From the NCBI GenBank assembly GCA_029931975.1, contig JAOZQY010000007.1:25399-89398 (forward strand): 64,000 nucleotides of DNA, written 5' to 3'. Made by a program: the position numbers and the translations under genes. Within the stretch, counting starts at the first letter, position 1. The number at the start of each line of letters is the position of its first letter. This DNA comes from Bacteroidales bacterium. GTDB lineage: Bacteria; Bacteroidota; Bacteroidia; Bacteroidales; GCA-2748055. Below, piece after piece: positions 1-10,942 of this stretch. A model generated the notes under the pieces. That model ran no database searches, was not told the DNA's origin, and worked only from the letters and a program-made list of their open reading frames with translations.

Positions 1-1
1 T

Positions 2-370
2 ATTGAAACTCTGCCCGATCTGAAAAATACAAGGAACCTGACCATGAAGGAGGTGCAGGAGCAGGAAGGAAAGCTTTTATTAAAGCGGATCAAGCCTGGC
101 GATTATATGGTATTGCTTGATGAGCAGGGCCGGGAGTTTCACTCCATTGGCTTTGCCGAGTACCTGAATGGACTGGAGGGAAGGGTAAAGCATCTTAGCT
201 TTGTCATTGGAGGTCCCTATGGATTCTCTGAAGAGGTCTATAAGAGGGCCGATGCTAAGGTTTCTCTGTCAAAACTTACTTTTTCTCACCAGATGGTGAG
301 GCTTATATTTATGGAACAGCTCTACCGGGCCTATACAATTTTAAAAGGGGAACCCTATCATCATGCGTGA
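2..370 (+). CDS. rlmH: 23S rRNA (pseudouridine1915-N3)-methyltransferase RlmH, 5' end truncated by window edge
   Basis: Open frame runs upstream of the listed ATG (IETLPDLKNTRNLTMKEVQEQEG...); SPOUT-type FVIGGPYGFSEEV and LTFSHQMVRLIFMEQLYRAYTILKGEPYHH C-terminus typical of RlmH. Confidence 0.9.
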   Translation: METLPDLKNTRNLTMKEVQEQEGKLLLKRIKPGDYMVLLDEQGREFHSIGFAEYLNGLEGRVKHLSFVIGGPYGFSEEVYKRADAKVSLSKLTFSHQMVRLIFMEQLYRAYTILKGEPYHHA

Positions 371-3300
371 TCAGCATACTTTTCACAGATTTATTCTACT
401 GCTGACAGCTGCCGTTTTTATGGTGGTGGGGATCATATCTGCCACCCTATTCAGGGAGGCTGGCTACTCACAGAAAGATGCCCGCAGCTTTGAAGCTATA
501 TTGCATAAGAAGGAGCGTCTTCTGAAAGAGGAGTTCCGGGAACTGGAAACCCTTCTTTTAAAAGATCATTCCACCGGAGTGCCTGACTGGAAATCTGCAG
601 AATACCAGGAGCTTGCCAGCAGAAAGGGAATCTATATTTTCTATTATGACCACGGAGAATTGAAATACTGGTCCGATCATTCAGTGCCCGTGCCGGATCG
701 ATGGAGACCACGACTGAACCGGGTTTTTATCTCATGGAGGAATGCGGATTATGTGTCGGTAATTCGACCTTTCAGTAAGGGGATGCTTGTGGGGTTGATA
801 GAGGTGAAGACTCACTATCCCACTCATAATGAGTTTTTAATCAATGAGTTTCAGCAGGATTTTAATCTTGATCCTGCGGTGGAGATCGAATTTTTTGAAG
901 CCGATGGCTCCGAATCTGTTTATAATGATGCAGGGGAGTATTTGTTTTCACTTGATTTCTCAGGAGCCAGGCCCATGTCGGCCGGATTAAAGGTCCTGGG
1001 CATATGTAGCGTGATATTCTCAATCCTCTTGTCTTTTATGGGCTTCTGCTCCATTTTGAGACATAGTTCAGGAAGGAAAAGACATTGGTGGCTTGCCGCA
1101 ATAACTCTGCTTATTGTTTCCATTGTTGTGGCGGTAGGCAAGTACTCCTTCCCCGCATTGTTAACGGATACAGAGCTGTTCCAGCCTGAACTGTTTGCCA
1201 GTCGTCTATTCCCTTCGCTGGGGACCCTGCTGGTATTCTCACTGGCGGCGTTGGCTCTGGGGGCACTCTATTACCTGTTTGGAAACCTGGAAAAGATCGA
1301 ATCGCTGCGCTGGAAAAGAGGATTAGCTACCCTGATGTTTGTACTTGCCACTCTGTTTCTCCTTATTATTGAGTACTTGATCAGTATTCTGGTACTGGAC
1401 TCCAATATTTCTTTTGAAGCGCACCGGATAACCACCTTTACCTGGAGCACTATGGTCGGTCTGACCATCATCATTAGTTGGTTTTTCCTTCTGGGAATGG
1501 CTCTTGACAAAGCCATCGTACTGCTGTCGGGAGTAGGATCGAAATCTTTGTTCTACGGATTTATTTCCATATCACTAAGCTTCCTGCTTGCCCTGATTTT
1601 CCCGGGTTTGAAGAGTTCCTGGCCGGGCTGGATTGGCCTCCTGTTAATCCTGAGCGCTCAGATTTATATGCGCTATCATCATCCCGGACGAATCCCCTTT
1701 TCCCGTTTTATTTTTCTTGTCCTGTTTATCTCCATCTTTATGACCATCCGTTTTCAGGAGAATAACCGTATAAACCTGGCACGTGAGCGGGAGGTAGAAG
1801 CAGTTAAGCTGTCTTCGGAGCACGATCCGGTGGCAGAGATGCTTTTTAGTGATATGTCCATGGCCATCCGCAATGATTCAATCTTTGCCACTTACCTGAA
1901 CCTGCCAGATCCGGATATTGAACAGGTGGTAAACAGGCTAAGGCGCAACTACCTGTCTGGTTACTGGACCAAATATGATTTGTGGGTAACTGTCTGTCGT
2001 CCCGAAGATGACGTCTATTTGGAACCGCCCGATGATGAATACCAGCATTGCTACACCTTTTTCGATGAAATGATCCAGGAGAGCGGTATGGAGATTCCCC
2101 AGAGCGACTTTTATTTTCTCGATAATCTGAATGGCAGGATCTCTTACCTGGCTGCAATCCCTTATTACAGGGCCGAGAGCGAACACCGGGTCTATATTGA
2201 GCTTGATTCAAAGATCTTTTCCGAAGAGCTGGGATATCCCGAACTACTGCTTGATGATAATTTCAGCTCCTATACCAGTACCCGCTTTTCTTATGCCAAG
2301 TATACCGGGGGTGAATTATTTGCCAGAGGCGGGGATTTTCCATACAGGACAAGCAGTTCCTTCTACACCAGCAGGAAGCATGATTTTGAGACCATTCAGA
2401 CAGGCAGGTATGATCATAGCATTTACAATGTGGATGATCAGAACACCATTATTGTAGGCAGTCCCTCCATTAGCATGGTCGATAACCTGATCTCCTTTTC
2501 CTATCTCTTTGCACTTAATTTCCTCGTGCTGGCCCTGGGTTATCTTCTTACCATTCGTCTTCTGAAACCAGCCTTTAACTGGAGTTTTAAGAACCGGATT
2601 CAGTACTCCCTGGTGGGAATCCTCTTTCTAACTTTCGTCCTGATCTGTGCAGGGACCATTTATTTCATTATCCAGCAATACAGTGTGGAGCAAAACGATA
2701 ACCTGAGGAACACCATGCGGTCGGTCTACATAGAACTGGTTCATAAGCTGGAATTTGAGGAGGACCTGGAGAACTGGTCGTCCGATAGCTATTACAACCT
2801 GGATGAGCTCTTACGGAAGTTCTCAAATGTGTTTTATACCGATATTAATCTCTATAATCAGGAAGGGAACCTGCTGGCTACCTCCCGGTCGGAAATTTTC
2901 GACCGGCAGTTGTTGAGTTACAGGATGAATCGGCAGGTGTATGAAAATCTGACCCAGGGAAAGGCGTCGGAATATATTCATAATGAATGTATTGGCAGAA
3001 TGAATTATATCTCAGCCTATGTTCCCCTGATGAACAGCGAAAATAAGTTCCTGGCCTACCTGAACCTGCCCTACTTTACCCAGTCGGGGGCACTTGCCAG
3101 GGATGTGACGAATCTGGTGGTGGCAGTGATCAATGTATATCTGATCCTGATGTTGCTTATCCTGCTGCTGAGTGTTATTCTTTCCGATAGGATCACCCAA
3201 CCTCTCAGGATGATCCAGAACCGCATTGCCCAGGTGAGTCTCAGTCAGAAAAACGAGATGATCCGCTATGAGCGCAGCGATGAGATACGTGGACTGGTGG

Positions 3301-4043
3301 AGGAGTATAATTACATGGTGCAGGAGCTTGAGCGAAGTGCCGGATTACTGGCACAGTCGGAACGGGAATCTGCCTGGCGTGAGATGGCCAAGCAGATAGC
3401 TCATGAGATCAAGAATCCGCTTACTCCCATGAAGCTTAATGTGCAGCATTTACAGCGTGCCGTTGCCGAGGGCAAGGACGATCCTGAAATGGTGAACAGG
3501 ATCTCGCTTACACTTATTGAGCAGATAGATTCCTTGTCAGCCATTGCACGGGAGTTTTCCGATTTTGCAAAAATGCCCAAGGCCAAACATACCAGGATCA
3601 ACCTGGTTTCCAAGCTTGCCAATTTGCATCAGCTTTTTGATGCCAGTGACAGGACTAAGATTAATATAGACCTGGGGGGATATAAAAAGGTTTATGTGAT
3701 GGCCGATAAGGAGCAGTTGATGAGGGTTTTTATCAACCTTGTGAAAAACGGACTTCAGTCGATCCCGGAGGGAAGGGAGGGAGTTATCAGGATAAAGCTG
3801 GAACATGAGGCCGGACAGATGGTGAAAATTTCCTTTAGCGATAATGGAAAAGGAATCCCCGAGGAGATCAGGGATAAGCTCTTTCAACCCAATTTTACAA
3901 CCAAGTCGGGTGGAATGGGAATGGGCCTGGCGATCACCCATAATATTATCCGATCGCAGGGAGGAAGGATCTGGTATGACACTGTTTTGCATCAGGGCAC
4001 GACCTTCTTTGTGGAGCTACCTGAATCCATAGAAAAAAGTTAA
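363..4043 (+). CDS. Large multi-TM sensor histidine kinase (NtrY-like; HAMP, HisKA, HATPase_c)
   Basis: 1226 aa; many N-terminal TM segments; HAMP-like region; H-box AKQIAHEIKNPLTPMKLNVQHL; N/G boxes NLVKNGLQSIPEG, DNGKGIPEEIRDKLFQPNFTTKSGGMGMGLAI. Confidence 0.88.
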   Translation: MRDQHTFHRFILLLTAAVFMVVGIISATLFREAGYSQKDARSFEAILHKKERLLKEEFRELETLLLKDHSTGVPDWKSAEYQELASRKGIYIFYYDHGELKYWSDHSVPVPDRWRPRLNRVFISWRNADYVSVIRPFSKGMLVGLIEVKTHYPTHNEFLINEFQQDFNLDPAVEIEFFEADGSESVYNDAGEYLFSLDFSGARPMSAGLKVLGICSVIFSILLSFMGFCSILRHSSGRKRHWWLAAITLLIVSIVVAVGKYSFPALLTDTELFQPELFASRLFPSLGTLLVFSLAALALGALYYLFGNLEKIESLRWKRGLATLMFVLATLFLLIIEYLISILVLDSNISFEAHRITTFTWSTMVGLTIIISWFFLLGMALDKAIVLLSGVGSKSLFYGFISISLSFLLALIFPGLKSSWPGWIGLLLILSAQIYMRYHHPGRIPFSRFIFLVLFISIFMTIRFQENNRINLAREREVEAVKLSSEHDPVAEMLFSDMSMAIRNDSIFATYLNLPDPDIEQVVNRLRRNYLSGYWTKYDLWVTVCRPEDDVYLEPPDDEYQHCYTFFDEMIQESGMEIPQSDFYFLDNLNGRISYLAAIPYYRAESEHRVYIELDSKIFSEELGYPELLLDDNFSSYTSTRFSYAKYTGGELFARGGDFPYRTSSSFYTSRKHDFETIQTGRYDHSIYNVDDQNTIIVGSPSISMVDNLISFSYLFALNFLVLALGYLLTIRLLKPAFNWSFKNRIQYSLVGILFLTFVLICAGTIYFIIQQYSVEQNDNLRNTMRSVYIELVHKLEFEEDLENWSSDSYYNLDELLRKFSNVFYTDINLYNQEGNLLATSRSEIFDRQLLSYRMNRQVYENLTQGKASEYIHNECIGRMNYISAYVPLMNSENKFLAYLNLPYFTQSGALARDVTNLVVAVINVYLILMLLILLLSVILSDRITQPLRMIQNRIAQVSLSQKNEMIRYERSDEIRGLVEEYNYMVQELERSAGLLAQSERESAWREMAKQIAHEIKNPLTPMKLNVQHLQRAVAEGKDDPEMVNRISLTLIEQIDSLSAIAREFSDFAKMPKAKHTRINLVSKLANLHQLFDASDRTKINIDLGGYKKVYVMADKEQLMRVFINLVKNGLQSIPEGREGVIRIKLEHEAGQMVKISFSDNGKGIPEEIRDKLFQPNFTTKSGGMGMGLAITHNIIRSQGGRIWYDTVLHQGTTFFVELPESIEKS

Positions 4044-4095
4044 GAGGCATTTTATTTTTTGCTATATTTCGATTTGATTGCTTTAAAACCCTGAA

Positions 4096-7000
4096 TTGAA
4101 TCAAAAAAGAGTCATATTTCTGTTTTTCCTTCTGCTGGGTTTTTCTATGCGGCCAGCTTTTCCCCAATCATCTACTCCCATAAATGGTGTTATCAATGCC
4201 TATACTTCTGTAAGTGCTATTCTTTGTGAAGAGATAGGAAATTATGATTCCGTGGTGGTGGCCTCTACTGCAGCATTTGCAGTTGGCGATACGGTGATGC
4301 TCTATGGAGTGAAGGGCGCGATGATTGGCGACAGCATTGATTTTACACCCGGCAGTAGTCCTGCCTATGCACCCGGTGAGGATGCACAGCAACCCGGGAA
4401 TACCGGTAGATATGCCTTTATGATTATCAGGGAAGTGATTAATCCTGGTAATATCCTGGTGTTTAATGTCACTCTTGATCCGGAATTCAAGCCCATGGTG
4501 GAAGGGGAGATGGTTCAGTTAATTCGGGTGCCTTCCTTTCGTAATGCCACAGTGACCTCAGCCGGTCTTACATCTGAATCATGGAATCCCATAGGTGGAA
4601 CCGGAGGGGTGGTGGCCCTGTTTGTACAGGGAGTGCTTGAGCTTGATGGCGATATTGATGTGAGTGGGAGAGGCTTCCATGGTGCGCCCGGGAGTTCGGA
4701 CCCGGAATACAACGGCGATTGCTCCTCTGCAGATACCATGCTTTATTACAAGCACTTTTATCCCTATGCCGATCTTCGGGCAGGTTTGAAGGGAGAGGGA
4801 ACCACCGATACAGTTTTTCATGGCATTGGAGGAATGCGCGGAAAGGCTTCCAGTATTAATGGAGGAGGCGGAGGAATTGGACGTCTGGCAGGTGGTGGTG
4901 GAGGTTCTAATTTCTCGTTCGGTGCGCGTGGTGGAGCGGAATCCAGCTATTGCAGTCCGGGAGTTTCTGTTACAGGGGGCGCAGGAGGTTTTGCCCTGGG
5001 GCGTCCCGGCTGGTACTATGTAAATAATCATGCAGGCGCCGGCAATCGTATATTTTTCGGAGGTGGTGGCGGATCCGGAACCCTGATAGCTGGTGCTAGC
5101 TCCACGGATGGAGCCGATGGAGGCGGAATCGTGGTGATTGTGGCCGATACCATTTTTGGGAATGGGCACGAGATCAGAGCCAATGGAGCCAATGTTGCCG
5201 GATTGGCAGTAAACGGTGCCGGTGGTGGTGGTGGCGGCGGTGGCTGCATTATCCTGGATGTGGCCGGATATAAATCCACAGTTGATCTTAGGGCTGTGGG
5301 AGGAAATGGCGGGAATACTATTGGAACGGATACCACCGGGATGGGAGGAGCTGGCGGTGGCGGTATTTACTGGCTGGCCGGAGATACACATCCGGGTGTC
5401 AACCCTGATTTTTCCATGGGTACTAACGGAAGTTATGGTCCTTATAATCCCCTGGGAGCACCCGGTCTGCCGGGTCAAACGAATGACCTGGTAACACCCC
5501 TGCGGGGCTTTCTTTTTAACCCGGTACCCGGCGAGTTTACCTACTGTTCTGATATGGATCCTGATCCCATTGTTACTTCCGAGCCCAAAGGGGGAGATGG
5601 TACTTACACCTACCAGTGGATAGATAGTTCAAGTACGCAGAATTACTGGGCCAACATTCCCCTGGCCATCAACAAGGACTATGATCCGGGAATACTTACT
5701 GATACCATTTATTACAGGCGAATTGTGTATTCCCTCTCGGGAACCCTGGCCGACACCAGTTTTCTTATAAGTGTTAATATTCACCCGGCCATTACCGATA
5801 ATACCATAGCCGCTGCCGATACGGTTTGCTCCGGAAACGCCCCCATCCTCTTTGAACCCTCATCCACCATAGGAGGAGGACCCACCGGGGGAAGCTTCAC
5901 TTACAAATGGCAGCATATGCCCGATGGGGACCCTGGCTTCACGGATATTTCCGCGGTTACTACAGATCCCGACTACCAGTCGCCGGGTCTGACCACTACA
6001 ACTGAATTCCGGAGGATCGCCTATGCCGGGGTTTGTGTCGATACCTCCAATGCCGAAGAGGTGAGGGTTCTGGAAACCATCACCGGAAATGATATCACTC
6101 CCTATGATACCATCTGTATCAATACCGTTCCGGACCAGATCACAGGCCCGTTCCCTTCAAACGGCGATCAGGCCGATATTCGTTACCAGTGGCTTAGCTC
6201 CATCGATCCCCTGGTGATGGGCTCACTGATACCGGGCGAAACAGGCCTGAGCTATCAGTCTCCGGCCCTGAACCAGACCACCTATATTCGAAGGGTGGTG
6301 CTTTCGGGGAATGACAACGCCTGCAGGGATACCAGTGCTTTTGTTGAGATACTTAATGTTCCCGATATCTTCAACAACACCATTGCTGCCTCGCAGACTG
6401 TCTGTCAGGAGGATACACCAGATCCGCTGACTGCCGGCACACCCGGAGGAGGATATATGAGTCAGTACACATACACCTGGATCTCCAGTACCGATGAGAG
6501 TAACTGGGCACCTGCCACGGGGGGAGGGGATAACGATGTACGCAGCAATTTTAATCCCGGGGCCATGATGGACGGCGATACCACCTGGTACCGCAGGGTG
6601 GTTGCATCGGGAGGACTGGAACTGGTATGCAAGGATACCAGCGATTTTATTGTAATCAATGTGCTTCCGTCCATTAGCAACAATGTAATAACACCTGCAG
6701 ACGATCTTAAGTGCCAGTGGGAGATGCCCGAAGTGATCACCGGCTCTTTGCCGGGTGGAGGGGCTACCATAGAGGGAAATGACCCGAGCAGGAGCTATCG
6801 TTGGGAACTTGCCCGTGTAGATGGGGAGCCGGTTTCGGGCGAGTGGACTCATCCCACATCCGGTGCGGATGCCCAGCACTATACCGATCCCGATCAGCTT
6901 GTAACGGATGTGGATCGCTGGTACCAGCGGATCGTTGTTAGTGGTCCTGCCGGACAGTGTATCGATACCTCCAACCTGGTTCACCTGGTGGTTCATTCCG

Positions 7001-8544
7001 AAATTACGGCCAATGCCATTGATAACAACGAGGCCATCTGTTTTAATGATAGCAGGCCCCTGCGGCATCTATCCCTGGCGGGAGGAGAAGATACCATTGC
7101 TCCCGTATATACCTGGCGCCGTTGGCTGGAGGGAGAGACTTCGGCCGATGCAGTGCCCATAGCTGGCTCCGATCAGCAAGCTTTTTTGAGCGGACCTTAT
7201 TCCGATCCGGCTACCCTGGTCTATTATTACGATCGGGTGGTACAGATCGGAGCCTGTCTGGATACTTCCAATGCCATGCAGGTGACTGTAATGCAGTTGC
7301 CCGGCGGGGAGCTGAGCGATATGGACTTTACGGCCTGCGAAAAGGATACGGTTCTGCAGGTGAATCTCAATATGGGAGCTTTGATTGCAGGGCACTATGT
7401 GACTCCCTGGAACATATATCTCAAGGATGGGGTGCATACGGGGATCGGACCCGGATCGCTGGGTCAGGATATGGATACCATGGGTATCGTAATGGATACC
7501 GATGGAGCCGATCACGTAAGCTATAGCTATGAAATAGAATCCATTCGTTACTACCCTGAAGGGGATGACTATGCCTGTATCTCTCCGGCAGCTAACCTTC
7601 CTGATAATCCGGTTGTGGTGGCCCTCTCCCGCAGACCCGATCCGCAAATTCTTGTGGATGGAGCAGCCCGTGATAGTTTCAAGGTTTGCAACACTACTGC
7701 CACCCTGCAGTTTATGCCTGATAACGGAACCCTGAGCAAATGGAGCAATCCGGCCGGATCTGTATTCTTCACCTCTGGTGCGGAACCCAATGAGCAAAAG
7801 GTCTCCATTCCCAACAATCACGATGATTATGGAGAATACCGGATTTTTATAAAGAGTGAGGCGGGCGACTGTGCCGGGCTCGATTCCATTGATTTGCATT
7901 TCTTTGAACAGCCAGAACCCGCTTTTGCAGGCGAGGATACCATGCTCTTCCTGATCAACTCCGTCAAGCTGAAGGCAGATCCTCCAACAGCGGGCACAGG
8001 TACCTGGAGTCTCAGCGTGGGCGGGGGTATTATTGCAGACGAAAATGATCCCAATACCTATGTGTATGAACTGGGTATGGGAGAGGAAAACACCTTCACC
8101 TGGTTGGTGGAAAATGGGGAGGATGAAGGGAAATGTACAAGCAGCAATGATGTTACCATAGTACTGCGCAACGAAGTAAAAAAGTACAATGGTTTCTCGC
8201 CAGGTAATGGCGATATGATGAATGAGTATTACATCATGCAGGGACTGCCTTATGCGGACGAGTTTGAAGTCTCCTTTTTCAATTCCCTGGGGAATATAGT
8301 CCGCACCATTGACCAGGATAATGTGGATGAGCTGGTGATCGATCCTTCATTGATCATCAATGGATTGAGGGATGACGAGATGGTGATCTGGGATGGCCGG
8401 GCAGACAATGGGAACCTGGTTCCTTCAGGTACGTACTATTTTGTAGTCACATTTATTATGCATCAACGGGATTATCAGACCGGAGAGATTACCCGGACCG
8501 ATACTTATGAATTTAAAGATTATGTGGTAGTAGTACGCGAATAG
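4096..8544 (+). CDS. Giant secreted T9SS cargo with glycine-rich region, tandem Ig-like modules and gliding-motility (CHU_C / type B) C-terminal sorting domain
   Basis: TTG start; signal peptide; Gly-rich stretches; repeated ...TVC...Y.W...YRR.V.SG..C.DTS modules; C-term FSPGNGDMMNEYYIMQGLP..WDGRADNGNLVPSGTYYFVV. Confidence 0.85.
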   Translation: MNQKRVIFLFFLLLGFSMRPAFPQSSTPINGVINAYTSVSAILCEEIGNYDSVVVASTAAFAVGDTVMLYGVKGAMIGDSIDFTPGSSPAYAPGEDAQQPGNTGRYAFMIIREVINPGNILVFNVTLDPEFKPMVEGEMVQLIRVPSFRNATVTSAGLTSESWNPIGGTGGVVALFVQGVLELDGDIDVSGRGFHGAPGSSDPEYNGDCSSADTMLYYKHFYPYADLRAGLKGEGTTDTVFHGIGGMRGKASSINGGGGGIGRLAGGGGGSNFSFGARGGAESSYCSPGVSVTGGAGGFALGRPGWYYVNNHAGAGNRIFFGGGGGSGTLIAGASSTDGADGGGIVVIVADTIFGNGHEIRANGANVAGLAVNGAGGGGGGGGCIILDVAGYKSTVDLRAVGGNGGNTIGTDTTGMGGAGGGGIYWLAGDTHPGVNPDFSMGTNGSYGPYNPLGAPGLPGQTNDLVTPLRGFLFNPVPGEFTYCSDMDPDPIVTSEPKGGDGTYTYQWIDSSSTQNYWANIPLAINKDYDPGILTDTIYYRRIVYSLSGTLADTSFLISVNIHPAITDNTIAAADTVCSGNAPILFEPSSTIGGGPTGGSFTYKWQHMPDGDPGFTDISAVTTDPDYQSPGLTTTTEFRRIAYAGVCVDTSNAEEVRVLETITGNDITPYDTICINTVPDQITGPFPSNGDQADIRYQWLSSIDPLVMGSLIPGETGLSYQSPALNQTTYIRRVVLSGNDNACRDTSAFVEILNVPDIFNNTIAASQTVCQEDTPDPLTAGTPGGGYMSQYTYTWISSTDESNWAPATGGGDNDVRSNFNPGAMMDGDTTWYRRVVASGGLELVCKDTSDFIVINVLPSISNNVITPADDLKCQWEMPEVITGSLPGGGATIEGNDPSRSYRWELARVDGEPVSGEWTHPTSGADAQHYTDPDQLVTDVDRWYQRIVVSGPAGQCIDTSNLVHLVVHSEITANAIDNNEAICFNDSRPLRHLSLAGGEDTIAPVYTWRRWLEGETSADAVPIAGSDQQAFLSGPYSDPATLVYYYDRVVQIGACLDTSNAMQVTVMQLPGGELSDMDFTACEKDTVLQVNLNMGALIAGHYVTPWNIYLKDGVHTGIGPGSLGQDMDTMGIVMDTDGADHVSYSYEIESIRYYPEGDDYACISPAANLPDNPVVVALSRRPDPQILVDGAARDSFKVCNTTATLQFMPDNGTLSKWSNPAGSVFFTSGAEPNEQKVSIPNNHDDYGEYRIFIKSEAGDCAGLDSIDLHFFEQPEPAFAGEDTMLFLINSVKLKADPPTAGTGTWSLSVGGGIIADENDPNTYVYELGMGEENTFTWLVENGEDEGKCTSSNDVTIVLRNEVKKYNGFSPGNGDMMNEYYIMQGLPYADEFEVSFFNSLGNIVRTIDQDNVDELVIDPSLIINGLRDDEMVIWDGRADNGNLVPSGTYYFVVTFIMHQRDYQTGEITRTDTYEFKDYVVVVRE

Positions 8545-8545
8545 G

Positions 8546-9466
8546 ATGAAAAGAAAATTGCTCATATGGATTTTACTGACAGTGCTTGTTTCCGGTACTG
8601 CCCAGAATACCCTGATTCCATCGGTGAGCAATTACCACCTTACCTGGACCACCATTAACCCGGCTTTTTCAGGTTTCCGGGATGCCATCAGCATCAGCTC
8701 CCTTTATCGCTCCTCACTTTATGGAGAGCTTGGTCCCAGCGATATGCAGCTGAATGTGCACACTCCCCTGGGCAATTCAAAGGTGGCCGTGGGTGGAGTA
8801 GTGGCCTATAATAATATCCCCGAAGTGCAGAACCTATATTCCATCATGAGCACCTATGCTTACAGGATATACCTGGGCAGCGGGCGGCTGGCTTTTGGGC
8901 TTTCGGCCGGAATGTATGGGGTAAACAGCGATCTCAGTGGTATTGACCTGAGGGATTCTGGCGATCCGGCCTTTCCAACAGAAGCCTATCAGCGCTGGTT
9001 CCCCAACTTTGGGACAGGGATTTTATATTATACATCGAACTTATTTGTGGGGCTATCGGTTCCCGAGCTTCTATCCATACCAACCGAGAGCCAGGGCATC
9101 GGCAATTTTAATTATGAGAACTACAGATTTATTCTTATAGGGGCCTACCAGTTTAATTTCAGTGAAGCTTTCCGTCTGAAACCAGCACTAATGGTTGATT
9201 ATAACCAGGCCTCAACCTCTTTTAAGGCAAGTTTGAATATGGGTTTCCTGGATTCAAAGGTCTATGTGGGCGGGGCCTATCAATATCCCAATTTTGCCAT
9301 TGCGCTTCTTAACTTCCAGGTAAATCCACAATGGCTGATTGGGTATGCCTATACCATTAATACAGGACCGGTTCGCACCTATCTGGGAGGGAGTCATGAA
9401 ATTGTTCTGCGTTGGGAGTTAAGACCGGTGATCCGGACCATCCCCGACGATCCATTCTATTTTTAG
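8546..9466 (+). CDS. PorP/SprF family type IX secretion system outer-membrane protein
   Basis: Signal peptide, NPAFSGFRDAISISSLYRSS motif, beta-barrel-like repeats; directly follows a type B CTD cargo. Confidence 0.85.
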   Translation: MKRKLLIWILLTVLVSGTAQNTLIPSVSNYHLTWTTINPAFSGFRDAISISSLYRSSLYGELGPSDMQLNVHTPLGNSKVAVGGVVAYNNIPEVQNLYSIMSTYAYRIYLGSGRLAFGLSAGMYGVNSDLSGIDLRDSGDPAFPTEAYQRWFPNFGTGILYYTSNLFVGLSVPELLSIPTESQGIGNFNYENYRFILIGAYQFNFSEAFRLKPALMVDYNQASTSFKASLNMGFLDSKVYVGGAYQYPNFAIALLNFQVNPQWLIGYAYTINTGPVRTYLGGSHEIVLRWELRPVIRTIPDDPFYF

Positions 9467-9469
9467 AAG

Positions 9470-10873
9470 ATGAAGAGAGCGATTTTAGTCATAGGAACAC
9501 TCTTAATCCTGCTGCCTGCGGCGGTGGGACAGGATTATTATAAGGTACGCAAGCAGACCAGGATCTCCTCGAATCTGGACGAAGCCTCTGCTGTCCCCTA
9601 TGAGGATGGAGTAGTTTATATTACCCAATCGAACAGCGTGGGAGCAAGCAGTCCAACCGATCAAAAAGGTCGTAAACTGTATACCATCTATTTTATGGAA
9701 AAGGGGGGAAGGAAAAAACCCTTCCGAGAAGAACTGGTAAGCCAGAAGCATGAGGGCCCGGTCTCTTTTACGGGCGATTTTAAAACCATGGTTTTTTCCC
9801 AGCAGCGTCCTGTTGCCGGAAGCAGGGTGGATCCACTTGGACTCTATTTTGCGGAAAAGAATGAAGCAGGAGAGTGGATCAATGAAAGGGCTTTTGAGTT
9901 CAACGACAGAGAGGCCTGGCTCTTTTCTCCTGCGCTGTCGCAAGACGGTCGAACTCTCTATTTTTCAGCTAACTATGAAGGCGGACTTGGGGGGTATGAT
10001 ATCTATCGTTCAAAACTCAGGGGTGGGGTGTGGACCAAACCGGAGAACCTGGGGCCTTCAGTCAACAGTCCCGGCAATGAACTCTATCCCTTTATTCACC
10101 CACTGGGCAGACTTTATTTCTCAACTGATGGACGTGATAATAATGTGGGAGATTTTGATCTGTTTATGACCGCACTGGTAGATGGAAAGTGGATTGAGGC
10201 TGTTAAACTGGATGCGCCTCTAAATGGTCGCACTGGTGATTACCAGGTCTGGTTCAGTGATAACTTTAAGGAAGGGTACCTGACCAGCACCCGCAGGGGC
10301 GGGTCCAAGGATGTCTATGAGATTTCCACAAGAATCCCGGAGTTTACTTCTGCCGAGCCCATAAAAAAGACCTATTATAAATACCAGATCCGCGATCGCA
10401 AACTGGATACTGTTGATACGGAGTTGTTCAGATATTCATGGGTAATCAACGACACCCTTGAAATCCCCGGGCACGATATTATCTACGAATTTCCCGATAC
10501 GGGCACCTATCACCTGGAGTTGCGTGTATTTGATATCCAGCTGGATACCTTGTTGGAGCCGCAGACTTTCAAGACCTTGGCTATCAAGCTGAAGGAGCAG
10601 GCAGTCATAAGTTGTCCCGACACCATTTCTGTTGGTGCCCGGGTGGAGTTTGACGGGCGCAATACTTATTTACCCGGATTTGATGATTTCACATACCTAT
10701 GGGATTTTGGCGATGGCAGCTTCGGACAGGGCAAGGTAGTCACCCACTCCTATTTGTACCCCGGAAGATTCCGGGTAACCCTGGGCGTACAGGAGCGACC
10801 AAAAAACCGCAGGGATATTCCTGAAATGCGATCTAACTTCAAGAACGTTATTGTTGTCAATTCCGGACAATAG
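9470..10873 (+). CDS. Secreted PD40/TolB-like propeller plus PKD domain protein
   Basis: Repeated FSPALSQDGRTLYFSANYEGGLGGYDIYRS / GRLYFSTDGRDNNVGDFDLF blocks and YLWDFGDGSFGQGKVVTHSYLYPGRFRVTL PKD motif. Confidence 0.75.
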   Translation: MKRAILVIGTLLILLPAAVGQDYYKVRKQTRISSNLDEASAVPYEDGVVYITQSNSVGASSPTDQKGRKLYTIYFMEKGGRKKPFREELVSQKHEGPVSFTGDFKTMVFSQQRPVAGSRVDPLGLYFAEKNEAGEWINERAFEFNDREAWLFSPALSQDGRTLYFSANYEGGLGGYDIYRSKLRGGVWTKPENLGPSVNSPGNELYPFIHPLGRLYFSTDGRDNNVGDFDLFMTALVDGKWIEAVKLDAPLNGRTGDYQVWFSDNFKEGYLTSTRRGGSKDVYEISTRIPEFTSAEPIKKTYYKYQIRDRKLDTVDTELFRYSWVINDTLEIPGHDIIYEFPDTGTYHLELRVFDIQLDTLLEPQTFKTLAIKLKEQAVISCPDTISVGARVEFDGRNTYLPGFDDFTYLWDFGDGSFGQGKVVTHSYLYPGRFRVTLGVQERPKNRRDIPEMRSNFKNVIVVNSGQ

Positions 10874-10942
10874 AATTCTGCTTATTTGATAACTCTTATT
10901 AAACTTGCATGAATTTTGTATATTTTTAATATATATTGAAAT

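Noticed and set aside
1846-2457. Overlapping alternate-frame ORFs inside the histidine kinase gene
   Set aside because: No family resemblance; fully contained in a well-supported CDS.
4579-7899. Long antisense ORFs (299, 281, 276 aa) inside the T9SS cargo gene
   Set aside because: Shadow ORFs from Gly-rich, codon-biased sense coding; no recognisable domains or start context.
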